Positions 18,223 to 26,502 of a stretch of 64,000 nt of DNA are shown piece by piece. The stretch lies in the NCBI RefSeq assembly GCF_030694375.1, contig NZ_JAUXYL010000041.1, positions 124,001 to 188,000 of the forward strand. The letters run 5' to 3'. Under the pieces are notes generated by a model. The model searched no databases. It had not been told where the DNA came from and saw only the letters and a program-made list of their open reading frames with translations. The number at the start of each line of letters is the position of its first letter. Within the stretch, counting starts at the first letter, position 1. This stretch comes from Algoriphagus sp. GTDB lineage: Bacteria; Bacteroidota; Bacteroidia; Cytophagales; Cyclobacteriaceae. The translations under genes and the position numbers were made by a program.

Positions 18223-18420
18223 TCATGGACAAAAACTGATATCAGGGGTCCAAGTCGACTCGGCAACTAATCCATATTTCGGGTGTTCACAATCAAGCTC
18301 TGATAAACAACAGACACCTCCATAAGAATTTCCGCCTCCGCCCACTCCTTGGGCTTTGATTGCAGTACTAAACATGGTTATTGACCCTATAAAGGCCAAT
18401 CCAAAGATTAATTTTTTCAT
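18223..18420 (-). CDS. Cysteine-rich secreted peptide 2 (NVEALA-like)
   Basis: 65 residues: Sec signal MKKLIFGLAFIGS...IKAQ, then mature GVGGGGNSYGGVCC and a short tail with four cysteines in total, ending FCP. The first 25 residues closely match peptide 1, including the bases just downstream of the ATG. The mature part keeps only the glycine-rich start and an even number of cysteines. A conserved signal with a variable exported core is what one expects of secreted effector, signal or toxin-type peptides, but the function is not known. The propeller lipoprotein follows at 18058 after a 164-bp gap carrying a palindromic repeat. Confidence 0.8.
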   Translation of the reverse strand: MKKLIFGLAFIGSITMFSTAIKAQGVGGGGNSYGGVCCLSELDCEHPKYGLVAESTWTPDISFCP

Positions 18421-18578
18421 AGTTTTTTAAAGAGTTAGATTTTACTAAAAAGTTTCTGGCCCAAAAACGACTTCATCCTGAAGCTGAAATTAATCTAATG
18501 GCCTAGTCAAAAGAATGCAAGATCTAGTTTTAAAATTTACCATGAAAATACTTAGACGGCGTTTTTTTTTTTGAACGG
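18421..18578 (-). promoter_or_regulatory. Conserved 5' leader of peptide 2
   Basis: Second copy of the leader described for 16411-16566. The A11 tract (18562-18572 on the complementary strand) and its flanks CCGTTC and CGCCGTC are kept exactly, and the ATG-proximal ~50 bases are almost identical. The middle (about 18500-18545) has diverged. Non-coding conservation at this level between otherwise diverged units suggests a regulatory role. Confidence 0.65.
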
Positions 18579-18599
18579 CCAAAAAGATCTTGAATTAGG

Positions 18600-18771
18600 C
18601 ATACCCAAAACAAAAAAGCTTTCGCTTTTCTCTGTGGCCTCTAAAAGGTTAAATATGAAATCGCACCAAAGGTTCTCAGGAAATAATGCCCCTTGAAATC
18701 TCCTATTCTCCGTGGCCTCTGTGGTAAAATTTTCTTTGCGAACTTTCGCGTGCTTTGCGGTTAAAAAAGAT
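18600..18771. repeat. Intergenic repeats downstream of nadD
   Basis: No gene. It holds an AAAGCTTTCGCTTTTCTCTG element (from about 18616) and a CTCCGTGGCCTCTGTGGTAA block. A run of TTTGCGAACTTTCGCGTG and CTTTGCGG units precedes TTAAAAAAG just after the nadD stop. All are degenerate repeats of the kind also found at 16567-16869. Confidence 0.5.
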
Positions 18772-19338
18772 TTATTGATACAGCTTCCGATCCAAAATAT
18801 ACTCCTCCACCTTATCCGGCAGTAAGTATTTCACCGAGTGGCCTTCTTGGATGGACTTGCGGATAAAAGTTGCTGAAATATCCAAAAGTGGGGCTTCGAT
18901 GGTTTTGATTTTGGGATGTTCAAAGCCCTTGGCTTCACCCGGTCGGGGGTAGACAAAAATCTCAAAATTATCCAGAATCGCCTGATGGTTTTTCCACTTT
19001 TGGAAGTGAGTCAGATTATCCGAACCCAGAAAAAGACAAAACTGATGCTGTGGATATTGGTCGCTCAGATACGTGAGCGTATCAATGGTGTAGCTTGGCT
19101 TCGGCATCCGAAACTCCACATCACTCGCCCGAAAGTGGTAATGATCCGCAATCGCAAGTTCGACCATTCGCAGCCGGTCAAATTCGTGGATCAGGGATTG
19201 TTGCTTTTTGAATGGATTCTGTGGACTGACCACAAACCAAACTTCGTCCAGGTCGGTGCGGTCGTACAATACATTTGCGATGATCAGGTGTCCGACGTGG
19301 ATCGGATTGAAGCTTCCGAAATACAGTCCAACCTTCAT
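18772..19338 (-). CDS. nadD: Nicotinate-nucleotide adenylyltransferase
   Basis: 188 residues. It transfers AMP from ATP to nicotinate mononucleotide, giving deamido-NAD in cytoplasmic NAD synthesis. The nucleotidyltransferase signature GSFNPIHVGHL is at residues 8-18, and the C-terminal substrate motif SATFIRKSIQEG (ISATxIR) is near 154-166. Length is normal. The gene begins two bases after the gmk stop and closes a probable operon with sigma factor, anti-sigma factor and gmk. Its last 16 codons are duplicated as a remnant at 16870-16920. Confidence 0.96.
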   Translation of the reverse strand: MKVGLYFGSFNPIHVGHLIIANVLYDRTDLDEVWFVVSPQNPFKKQQSLIHEFDRLRMVELAIADHYHFRASDVEFRMPKPSYTIDTLTYLSDQYPQHQFCLFLGSDNLTHFQKWKNHQAILDNFEIFVYPRPGEAKGFEHPKIKTIEAPLLDISATFIRKSIQEGHSVKYLLPDKVEEYILDRKLYQ

Positions 19339-19340
19339 CT

Positions 19341-19919
19341 TTATTTTGCCAAAAATTCCGATACCAATGCTACCGCCTCCTGCGAGGATCGATCAAAGTC
19401 ATCGTTGAGAATACTCACATCAAACTGAGGCTCAAACATGGCTTCAAACTGCGCTTTATACAATCTTCTGGACAGGGATTCTTCGGATTCAGTTCCCCGG
19501 TCGTTCAACCTGGTTTTCAGCACATCCAGTGAGGGCACTTTTACAAAAATCGCCAGTGCCTGCGGTCCAAAGTATTTTTTGAGAGCCAAGCCGCCTTTCA
19601 CATCCACATCAAAAATGACTGCTTTACCATTGTCCCAGATTCGTTGGACTTCTTCTTTGAGGGTTCCGTAAAAATTCCCCTCGTAGACTTCTTCCCATTC
19701 CACAAAGGCATCTTCGTCTATCTTCTTTTTGAATTCATCGATACTTAAAAAGTAGTAATCTCTGCCGTGAACTTCATGTCTGCCTCTTTTGTCACGGGTA
19801 CAGGCCGAGATAGAAAATCCAAGATTAGGTACATGCTGTATCAGGTGCTTGACCAGGGAGGTTTTTCCTGATCCCGATGGGGCTGAGAAAATAATTGCTT
19901 TGCCTTGGGTTTTGCTCAT
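19341..19919 (-). CDS. gmk: Guanylate kinase
   Basis: 192 residues. It phosphorylates GMP to GDP using ATP. The P-loop APSGSGKTSL is at residues 14-23. The GMP-binding segment includes TRDKRGRHEVHGRDYYFLS (about 41-59) and the EWEEVYEGNFYGTLKEEV region; FDVDVKGG follows at about 104-111. The start codon overlaps the stop of the anti-sigma gene (ATGA), so translation is coupled. Upstream of nadD in the same transcription unit. Confidence 0.97.
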   Translation of the reverse strand: MSKTQGKAIIFSAPSGSGKTSLVKHLIQHVPNLGFSISACTRDKRGRHEVHGRDYYFLSIDEFKKKIDEDAFVEWEEVYEGNFYGTLKEEVQRIWDNGKAVIFDVDVKGGLALKKYFGPQALAIFVKVPSLDVLKTRLNDRGTESEESLSRRLYKAQFEAMFEPQFDVSILNDDFDRSSQEAVALVSEFLAK

Positions 19920-20188
19920 TTGCTCTCCTGAATCATCTGGCGTATAGACCTAGCCAGTTCCGTTGGGACAGGTTGTTTGGTGCATTTTGTCTTCAGTACG
20001 TCCCGAATCGCCTGTTCCAAATGAAAGTGCTCAAAGCAAGGCTGGCATTTTGCCAACTTTTCCTTCATCAGTTCCTGGCCCGTTTCGCCCATTTCGCCGT
20101 CCAATATGCTTTCAAGCAACTGAAAACACTTGGTTACATCACTGCACGCCAGCTTTCGCTCACCGCCTGGTTGATCGTTTATTTCCAT
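19916..20188 (-). CDS. Zinc-finger-type soluble anti-sigma factor
   Basis: 90 residues, no membrane segment. It directly follows the ECF sigma gene by 11 bp and overlaps gmk by four bases. It has the layout of the small ZAS anti-sigma proteins: an N-terminal cysteine pair region (ACSDVTKC), a helix, then KCQPCFEHFH, a further helix and KTKC. In the classic ZAS motif (H-x3-C-x2-C) the position four before the first cysteine is His. Here it reads K-L-A-K-C-Q-P-C, so the His ligand appears replaced by Lys. Zinc binding and redox sensing would then have to use other residues. Assignment rests on context and the CxxC region. Confidence 0.75.
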   Translation of the reverse strand: MEINDQPGGERKLACSDVTKCFQLLESILDGEMGETGQELMKEKLAKCQPCFEHFHLEQAIRDVLKTKCTKQPVPTELARSIRQMIQESK

Positions 20189-20199
20189 GAGTAATCGTT

Positions 20200-20799
20200 T
20201 TAATCCTCCTCTTCTTCGTTCGTATTGTAGCCCATAGACTGAGCGTACCCTTTCAGTTGTTCTTTCAAAAGATTCCTGGCGCGATGCAACCTGGATCTTA
20301 CCGTCCCAATGGGGATGTCCAGGATCTTGGCCATCTCCTCATAAGTAAAGCCTTCCAGATCTGCCAGAATGATAACCGTACGGAAATCAACAGCCAGTGC
20401 ATTGAGTGCATTGGAGATCTCATCCCCGAGCATATCCTTGACAGATTCAGCCCGGAGATCAGAAGTACTTTGGTAGTCAACATCATCCGAGTTGTAGAAA
20501 GTTTCCACCTCTTGATAATCTACCTTCGTTGGTTGCTTGCTTTTTTTCCGGTACTCATTGATAAAGCTGTTTTTCAGAATTCTGAAAAGCCATGCTTTGG
20601 CATTCGTTCCCTGCTCAAAAGAGTTGATGAACCGGAAGGCCTTCATGTAAGTATCCTGCACGAGATCCTTGGCATCATCCTCGTCAAAGGTGAGTCGAAA
20701 AGCAAAATTGTACATGGAATCTATGTGTGGCATAAACTCCCCATCAAAGATGGCCGTTTTCTCTTCTTGAGAATATTTTCTGCGCTGTACTTCAGACAT
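20200..20799 (-). CDS. ECF-family RNA polymerase sigma factor
   Basis: 199 residues from the ATG at 20799 (MSEVQRRKYSQEEK); a TTG three codons upstream is possible. Region 2 is seen in FRLTFDEDDAKDLVQDTYMK and FINSFEQGTNAKAWLFRILK. Region 4 is seen in ADLEGFTYEEMAKILDIPIG and the recognition helix TVRSRLHRARNLLKEQL. It directs RNA polymerase to a stress or envelope regulon and is presumably held by the anti-sigma factor encoded 11 bp downstream. The same sigma/anti-sigma/gmk/nadD order is familiar in Bacteroidota. A divergent promoter region of about 130 bp separates it from the acyltransferase gene. Confidence 0.93.
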   Translation of the reverse strand: MSEVQRRKYSQEEKTAIFDGEFMPHIDSMYNFAFRLTFDEDDAKDLVQDTYMKAFRFINSFEQGTNAKAWLFRILKNSFINEYRKKSKQPTKVDYQEVETFYNSDDVDYQSTSDLRAESVKDMLGDEISNALNALAVDFRTVIILADLEGFTYEEMAKILDIPIGTVRSRLHRARNLLKEQLKGYAQSMGYNTNEEEED

Positions 20800-20929
20800 A
20801 AGGTTCAAAAGTAATGAAAGCCCAATTTATAACCAGAATTTAAACCGAAAGTCGGCTGAATTAATTTATTTTGTTGCTGAATTGACTCCAGGTTCGGAGC
20901 AAACCTCCCCATCAACAAAGGTATTTGTT

Positions 20930-21769
20930 ATGTTTTTCTTTAGGCTGCTGTCCTATTTGCCGCTTTCGGTGTTGTACTTGTTTTCGGATTTGATCTATCT
21001 GATCGCCCGATACCTGCTCAGCTACCGCAAAAATGTGATCGACGAAAACCTGAAATTTGCTTTTCCCGAAAAATCCGCAGAAGAACGTAAGCAAATCCGA
21101 AACCAATTCTACCGGAATTTCACGGATGCTTTCTTTGCTGAAACCATCAAAATGCTGACCATTTCTGAAAAAGAACTTCGACAGCGCTTCCAGGTAGTCA
21201 ATCAAGAAATAATTGATGCGGAAGTTCTAAAGGGAAAAAGTGCTTTGATGATGGCTGGTCACGTTTTCAACTGGGAAATGGCGATCTTGGGCGTGGCCTT
21301 GAATACCAAAGTAACAGCCGAAACGGTTTATCTCAAGTTGAACAATCCCTTCTTCAACCAGCTTATGTTGAAGATCCGGACACATTTTGGCGGGGTGATG
21401 ACCGAGAAAAGGGACTTTCGGAAAAGCATGATCACCATGCGAAGTCAACCTAGAATCGTACATTTGGCCGCAGATCAACGCCCTCCGAGTTCGGAAAAGC
21501 GCTACCAGCGGGATTTACTCAACCGATCGGCTTATTTCTTCGAAGGCGGAGAATTTATGGCCAAAAAGATGGAATTACCCGTTTTCTTCGGTACCATGAC
21601 CAAATTAAAACGGGGACATTACCGATTTGAATTCGCGAAAGTTGCCGAGCCTCCTTACGATTCACATAAAGCCCACAGCATCACGGACGAATTCTGCCGT
21701 AGGCTTGAAGAAAACATCAGAAACCAACCGGATCTTTATTTGTGGAGTCATAAGCGGTGGAAAATGTGA
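20930..21769 (+). CDS. LpxL/HtrB-type lipid A acyltransferase
   Basis: 279 residues from the ATG at 20930 (MFFFRLLSYLPLSVLYLFSD), preferred over an upstream TTG because it starts at the membrane anchor. An N-terminal transmembrane helix is followed by the family motif H-x4-E (GHVFNWE, about residue 110-117). LAADQRPPSSEKR and the typical ending YLWSHKRWK complete the family pattern. The enzyme transfers an acyl chain to lipid A precursors at the inner membrane. Transcribed divergently from the sigma factor; no terminator seen after it. Confidence 0.9.
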   Translation: MFFFRLLSYLPLSVLYLFSDLIYLIARYLLSYRKNVIDENLKFAFPEKSAEERKQIRNQFYRNFTDAFFAETIKMLTISEKELRQRFQVVNQEIIDAEVLKGKSALMMAGHVFNWEMAILGVALNTKVTAETVYLKLNNPFFNQLMLKIRTHFGGVMTEKRDFRKSMITMRSQPRIVHLAADQRPPSSEKRYQRDLLNRSAYFFEGGEFMAKKMELPVFFGTMTKLKRGHYRFEFAKVAEPPYDSHKAHSITDEFCRRLEENIRNQPDLYLWSHKRWKM

Positions 21770-21774
21770 GTTGG

Positions 21775-21804
21775 AAGGTTGTAAGGTTAAAAGGTTGTAA
21801 GGTT
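21775..21804. repeat. Short tandem direct repeat
   Basis: The 14-bp unit AAGGTTGTAAGGTT occurs twice (21775-21788 and 21791-21804) just after the acyltransferase stop, each unit itself being a doubled AAGGTT. Non-coding. Confidence 0.6.
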
Positions 21805-21895
21805 GAGGAGTAGCTGTCCGAAACTCACAAAACATCAACCGAGGGTTTACCACGACACCTCCAATTCCCCAGTAATTTGTAACTCTAAAACTTGT

Positions 21896-21912
21896 ACTGA
21901 GCGAAGTCGAAG
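21896..21912. repeat. GAGCGAAGTCGAAG dispersed repeat
   Basis: Intergenic copy of the element also found at 12858-12873 and 32956-32970. The rest of this 228-bp gap before the helicase gene holds further AT-rich repeat text (CTTGATACT twice) and no gene. Confidence 0.5.
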
Positions 21913-21997
21913 AATCGTACATTAAAAAATTACCACTAACCCTAGCTAATTGGATCATACCTCTTGATACTAAAATCTAGCTACTTGATACTTAAAA

Positions 21998-24256
21998 ATG
22001 GATTACCTCAAGGAACTGAATCCCCCGCAACTTCAGGCGGTGCAACATACTGATGGTCCGGTGATGATCATTGCAGGTGCCGGCTCGGGTAAAACCCGGG
22101 TTCTGACTTACCGCATTGCACACCTGATCTATGCCAAAGGAATCGATCCTTTCAATATCCTCTCCCTGACTTTCACCAACAAAGCCGCTGCGGAAATGAA
22201 GCACCGCATCGAGATGCTGGTTGGGCTCGAGGCCAGAAATACCTGGATGGGGACTTTTCACTCCGTTTTTGCGAAAATCCTCCGGGTCGAAGCCGGTAAA
22301 ATCGGCTACCCTTCCAACTTTACGATCTACGACAGCGACGACTCCAAATCCCTCATTCGCACCCTCGTCAAAGAGATGCGAATCGACGACAAAGTGTACA
22401 AGCCGAGTGTGGTACTTTCCCGAATCTCGGGCGCTAAAAACCGCCTCATTTCCTGGCAAGCCTATCAGGATGACCCATATGTCAAAGCAGACGACGAAGC
22501 AGCCATGAAACCTCATATGGGGGTTATCTACGAGAAATACCAAAAGCGACTCTTCAAATCCGGGGCGATGGACTTTGACGATCTGCTCTTCAACACCAAT
22601 GTCCTATTTAGGGATCATTTGGACGTGTTGAATAAATACCAGCAGCGCTTCAAATATGTAATGGTGGATGAGTTTCAGGACACCAATATTTCCCAATACC
22701 TGATCACCAAAAAACTCGCTGCTGTCCACCAAAACATCTGTGTAGTGGGCGATGACGCACAGAGTATTTATGCTTTTCGCGGAGCGGATATCCAGAATAT
22801 TCTGAATTTCGAAAAGGACTACCCGGACCTTTTTGTGGTCAAACTGGAGCAAAACTATCGGTCCACCAAGACCATCGTCGAAGCTGCCAATTCCATTATT
22901 GACAAGAATAAAGCACAGCTCAAAAAGCTCGTCTGGACCTCCAATCCCGAAGGTGAACTGATCGAGCTGATCAAAGCAACATCGGATGGAGAGGAGGGGC
23001 GGATCGTGGCCAACACGATTTTTGAGGAGAAAAACAATAAAAAACTCAACAACAGTGACTTTGCGATTCTCTATCGGACCAACTCCCAGTCCAGGTCGAT
23101 GGAAGAAGCACTGCGCAAAATGAACCTAACCTACAAAATCGTGGGTGGGCTATCATTTTACCAGCGGAAGGAAATCAAAGACTTGATGGCTTACATGCGC
23201 TTCACCGTAAACCCGGTGGACGAGGAAGCCTTCAAGCGTGTAATCAATTATCCCAAGCGGGGAATCGGGGATACTTCCGTGGAGAAGATCCTTGTTGCCG
23301 CTTACGATCATGATATCCCGCTTTGGGAGGTTGTAAAAAACGCCCACAGTTTTCTGCCCGGCAGAGCGGGAAGTTCGGTAGATGATTTTGCCACGATGAT
23401 CAAGGCATTCCAAATCGAAGTCGAGCGAAAAGACGCATTTGAAGTGGCCAGCAGCATCGCCAAGCAGAGTGGTTTGCTGCGGGAGCTCTACGAAGACAAA
23501 ACCATAGAAGGGCTCAATCGATACGAAAACGTCCAAGAATTGCTGAATGCAATCAAAGAATACGTGGACAACCCTGAAAATGAGGACAAAAGCTTGGGCT
23601 CATTCCTTCAGGAAATTGCCCTGCTTACCGACAATGATCAGGACAAAGACAAAACCGATGCAATCACCCTGATGACTATCCATTCTTCCAAGGGCTTGGA
23701 GTTTAGACAGGTATTTGTAGTCGGAATGGAAGAAGATCTTTTTCCTTCGCAAATGATGATGCAAAGCCGCGAAGATCTGGAGGAAGAGCGGCGCTTATTT
23801 TACGTCGCGACTACCCGGGCGATGGACAAATTGTATTTGACCTATGCTTTGTCCCGTTATCGTTTTGGGCGATTACTCAACTGTGAACCGAGCAGATTCC
23901 TGGAAGAAGTGGACCAAAACATGATCAAGGTAAACAAGCGTATGTCCTCCAAGGATATGCCGGGGGCGCTTCGCAAGGAAGGTTTACCCGGAGCAGGAGA
24001 GTTTGTGGGAATCAAAAGACAACCCGAATCCAGACAACCCTCACAACTGAAAATTCATACCCCATCTCCTGATTTTAAGCCCTCAAATACCAACAATCTG
24101 AAAGCAGCCCAATTGGTAGAGCACCCGAAATTTGGTTTTGGAAAAGTTCAAAAAATTGAAACAGAAGGACTTAACAAAAAGGCAACGATTCAATTTGAGC
24201 ATTTTGGTGAGAAAACTTTATTGCTTAGCTTTGCCAAGCTCAGAATCATAGACTAA
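21998..24256 (+). CDS. uvrD: UvrD/PcrA-type ATP-dependent DNA helicase
   Basis: 752 residues, superfamily 1A 3'-5' helicase for nucleotide excision and mismatch repair and replication-conflict removal. All motifs are visible: Walker A AGAGSGKT (about 27-34), TFTNKAAAEM, motif II VDEFQDTN, motif III GDDAQSIYAFRGA, motif IV QNYRST, motif V TIHSSKGLEF, motif VI FYVATTRA. The C-terminus carries the small Tudor-like segment VEHPKFGFGKVQKIE, which in PcrA/UvrD contacts RNA polymerase. Length is normal. Stands alone, with repeat-rich DNA upstream. Confidence 0.95.
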   Translation: MDYLKELNPPQLQAVQHTDGPVMIIAGAGSGKTRVLTYRIAHLIYAKGIDPFNILSLTFTNKAAAEMKHRIEMLVGLEARNTWMGTFHSVFAKILRVEAGKIGYPSNFTIYDSDDSKSLIRTLVKEMRIDDKVYKPSVVLSRISGAKNRLISWQAYQDDPYVKADDEAAMKPHMGVIYEKYQKRLFKSGAMDFDDLLFNTNVLFRDHLDVLNKYQQRFKYVMVDEFQDTNISQYLITKKLAAVHQNICVVGDDAQSIYAFRGADIQNILNFEKDYPDLFVVKLEQNYRSTKTIVEAANSIIDKNKAQLKKLVWTSNPEGELIELIKATSDGEEGRIVANTIFEEKNNKKLNNSDFAILYRTNSQSRSMEEALRKMNLTYKIVGGLSFYQRKEIKDLMAYMRFTVNPVDEEAFKRVINYPKRGIGDTSVEKILVAAYDHDIPLWEVVKNAHSFLPGRAGSSVDDFATMIKAFQIEVERKDAFEVASSIAKQSGLLRELYEDKTIEGLNRYENVQELLNAIKEYVDNPENEDKSLGSFLQEIALLTDNDQDKDKTDAITLMTIHSSKGLEFRQVFVVGMEEDLFPSQMMMQSREDLEEERRLFYVATTRAMDKLYLTYALSRYRFGRLLNCEPSRFLEEVDQNMIKVNKRMSSKDMPGALRKEGLPGAGEFVGIKRQPESRQPSQLKIHTPSPDFKPSNTNNLKAAQLVEHPKFGFGKVQKIETEGLNKKATIQFEHFGEKTLLLSFAKLRIID

Positions 24257-24322
24257 TCACTTGCCTTCCTGCCTTTTGGTGATTTTTTGTTACCTTTTGA
24301 ATGGCAATAAACGGGAAGCAAC

Positions 24323-24985
24323 ATGGAGCACACCGAACCTGAAAAACAACGACTTATTTTGAAAGAATACGGCAAAAACATTCAACGCCTGGTAGATCAT
24401 GTCACCGCGATTGAAGACCGTGAAAAGCGCACTCAGAGTGCCTACACTGTCATCGAAATCATCAAACAGCTCAATCCAACCTGGAAGCAGGAAAATGATC
24501 AGAAGCTTTGGGATGACATCTACATCATGTCGGACTTCAAACTCGATGTGGATGGCCCTTTTCCGATGCCGGAAAAAGAGCTTCTAGGCAAAAAACCACA
24601 GCCCATCGGATACCCCAAAGGCGAAGTGAAGTTTAAGCACTATGGCAGAAATATCGAAAAACTGATCGAACAAGCCATAGAGATTGAGAATGATGACGAT
24701 CAGGAATCTGCAATCATCTACATCGGCCAATTAATGCGTTCCTTCCACTCTACCTGGAACAGGGAGAACTTCGATGATGGGATTATCCTTGACGATATCA
24801 AAACGATGTCAAAAGGGAGACTTCATATCGATCTGGAAAAAGTTAGGGAGAATGCCCTCTTCGAATCCAATACCAGAAGAGATTTCAAAATTCCTCATAT
24901 CGAGGCTGAACCTCAGAAAAAGAAGTTCAACCATCCCAAAAAGCCCAGAAACAACGGCCACAATAATAAAAAGCGCAGAAATTAA
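24323..24985 (+). CDS. DUF4290 family protein
   Basis: 220 residues, cytoplasmic, no signal. Two related halves can be seen. The first contains KEYGKNIQRLVDHVTAIEDR and the second KHYGRNIEKLIEQAIEIEND, each followed by a PTW or STW motif, so the domain is an internal duplication. The tail is strongly basic (KKPRNNGHNNKKRRN), suggesting nucleic acid or membrane contact. The stop overlaps the murA start (TAATGG). The DUF4290-murA pair is a regular neighbourhood in Bacteroidota. Function unknown, possibly linked to cell-wall synthesis by co-translation. Confidence 0.88.
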   Translation: MEHTEPEKQRLILKEYGKNIQRLVDHVTAIEDREKRTQSAYTVIEIIKQLNPTWKQENDQKLWDDIYIMSDFKLDVDGPFPMPEKELLGKKPQPIGYPKGEVKFKHYGRNIEKLIEQAIEIENDDDQESAIIYIGQLMRSFHSTWNRENFDDGIILDDIKTMSKGRLHIDLEKVRENALFESNTRRDFKIPHIEAEPQKKKFNHPKKPRNNGHNNKKRRN

Positions 24986-26292
24986 TGGCATCATTTCGAG
25001 TTACCGGTGGTACCCGACTAAAAGGTGAAATCACCCCTCAGGGAGCAAAAAACGAGGCACTTCAAATTCTTTGCGCTGTCCTACTCACTCCCGAAAAAAT
25101 CACTGTCAACAAAATCCCAAACATACGTGACGCAAACAAGCTCATCGAGCTGCTTGCCGATATGGGCGTCAAAATCAAGCAACTGAGTCCTGAGTCCTAT
25201 AGTTTCCAGGCAGACGAGGTCAACTTGGATTACTTGGAAACGGAAGATTTCCTGACCAAGGCATCCGCACTTCGAGGCTCGGTGATGATACTGGGTCCGC
25301 TATTGGGGAGATTCGGAAAAGGCAAACTATCCAAGCCGGGAGGAGATAAGATCGGCCGAAGAAGAATGGATACCCACTTTTTTGGATTTCAAAAACTTGG
25401 AGCAGAATTCCATTACGACGCCAAAAATGAGATTTTCCACATCGATGGAAAAAAACTCAAGGGTACCTACATGCTTTTGGATGAGGCTTCGGTCACCGGC
25501 ACGGCCAATATTTTGATGGCAGCAGTGCTTGCCGAAGGCAAAACCACTATTTACAATGCAGCCTGCGAGCCATACCTTCAGCAGCTTTGTGACATGCTCA
25601 ACCGTATGGGGGCAAAAATCACAGGAGTAGGCTCAAATTTGCTGACTATTGAGGGTGTCAAAAAACTTGGCGGTACAACGCACACCATGCTTCCGGATAT
25701 GATCGAGATCGGTTCGTTCATCGGAATGGCAGCAATGACTCAGTCCGAGATCACCATCAAAGACTGTCAAATTGAGCGCTTGGGAATAATTCCGGAGACA
25801 TTCAAGCGAATGGGCATCCATTTGGAATTTCGAGGCGATGACATTTTCGTTCCTGCACAAAAGCACTACGAGATTGAAACATTCATCGACGGGTCGATCT
25901 TGACTGTTGCCGATCAGATTTGGCCTGGATTCACACCGGATTTGCTTTCCATTATCCTAGTCACTGCGACGCAGGCAAAAGGAACCGTCCTAGTTCACCA
26001 AAAGATGTTTGAATCGCGCTTATTCTTTGTGGACAAGTTGATCGACATGGGGGCACAGATCATCCTTTGTGATCCGCATCGAGCCACCGTGATCGGACTG
26101 GACCGAAAGTATCCACTTCGGGGTATTCGAATGACTTCACCGGATATCCGTGCGGGAGTGGCACTGCTCATAGCTGCCATGTCTGCTAATGGGGTTTCTG
26201 TCATTGACAATATCGAGCAGATTGATCGAGGGTATCAAAACATTGATGTCCGGCTCAATGCGCTTGGCGCAAAAATTGAACGGATTGCATAA
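24985..26292 (+). CDS. murA: UDP-N-acetylglucosamine 1-carboxyvinyltransferase
   Basis: 435 residues. It transfers enolpyruvate from PEP to UDP-GlcNAc, the first committed step of peptidoglycan synthesis, in the cytoplasm. The start shares one base with the DUF4290 stop. Conserved parts are KNEALQILCAVLLT (about 22-35), the active-site loop GKLSKPGGDKIGRRRMDTH (about 113-131) and the late DIRAGVALLIAA. The residue matching the fosfomycin-target cysteine (C115 in E. coli, in PGGC) is Asp here, D121 (codon GAT at 25345). This change is known from naturally fosfomycin-insensitive MurA enzymes of other phyla. A strong terminator follows. Confidence 0.96.
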   Translation: MASFRVTGGTRLKGEITPQGAKNEALQILCAVLLTPEKITVNKIPNIRDANKLIELLADMGVKIKQLSPESYSFQADEVNLDYLETEDFLTKASALRGSVMILGPLLGRFGKGKLSKPGGDKIGRRRMDTHFFGFQKLGAEFHYDAKNEIFHIDGKKLKGTYMLLDEASVTGTANILMAAVLAEGKTTIYNAACEPYLQQLCDMLNRMGAKITGVGSNLLTIEGVKKLGGTTHTMLPDMIEIGSFIGMAAMTQSEITIKDCQIERLGIIPETFKRMGIHLEFRGDDIFVPAQKHYEIETFIDGSILTVADQIWPGFTPDLLSIILVTATQAKGTVLVHQKMFESRLFFVDKLIDMGAQIILCDPHRATVIGLDRKYPLRGIRMTSPDIRAGVALLIAAMSANGVSVIDNIEQIDRGYQNIDVRLNALGAKIERIA

Positions 26293-26296
26293 TTCA

Positions 26297-26327
26297 ATTG
26301 GGAGCCAAAAGCTCCCAATTTCTTTTT
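26297..26327 (+). terminator. Intrinsic terminator after murA
   Basis: Perfect 9-bp stem ATTGGGAGC (26297-26305) and GCTCCCAAT (26311-26319), loop CAAAA, then TTCTTTTTT. It begins 5 bp after the murA stop. Confidence 0.9.
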
Positions 26328-26502
26328 TAATTTCGGCTGGTTTCAGAGAATCAAACACCGATCATGCCTATGGATAGAGGTAAGAAAAGAAACTGAAAAA
26401 AAGCGTTTTCAGAACTTCTTTTCCCAATTATCCATTCCCTTTTGCCCTTTTCTACATTTTTTTGGTAACTTCTTGGCCAAATAGCTCAACCCATTTTAAC
26501 CT

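Noticed and set aside
14605-18822. CRISPR array in the repeat-rich intergenic DNA
   Set aside because: Repeats are degenerate, unequally spaced and without unique spacers of constant length; no cas genes are present.
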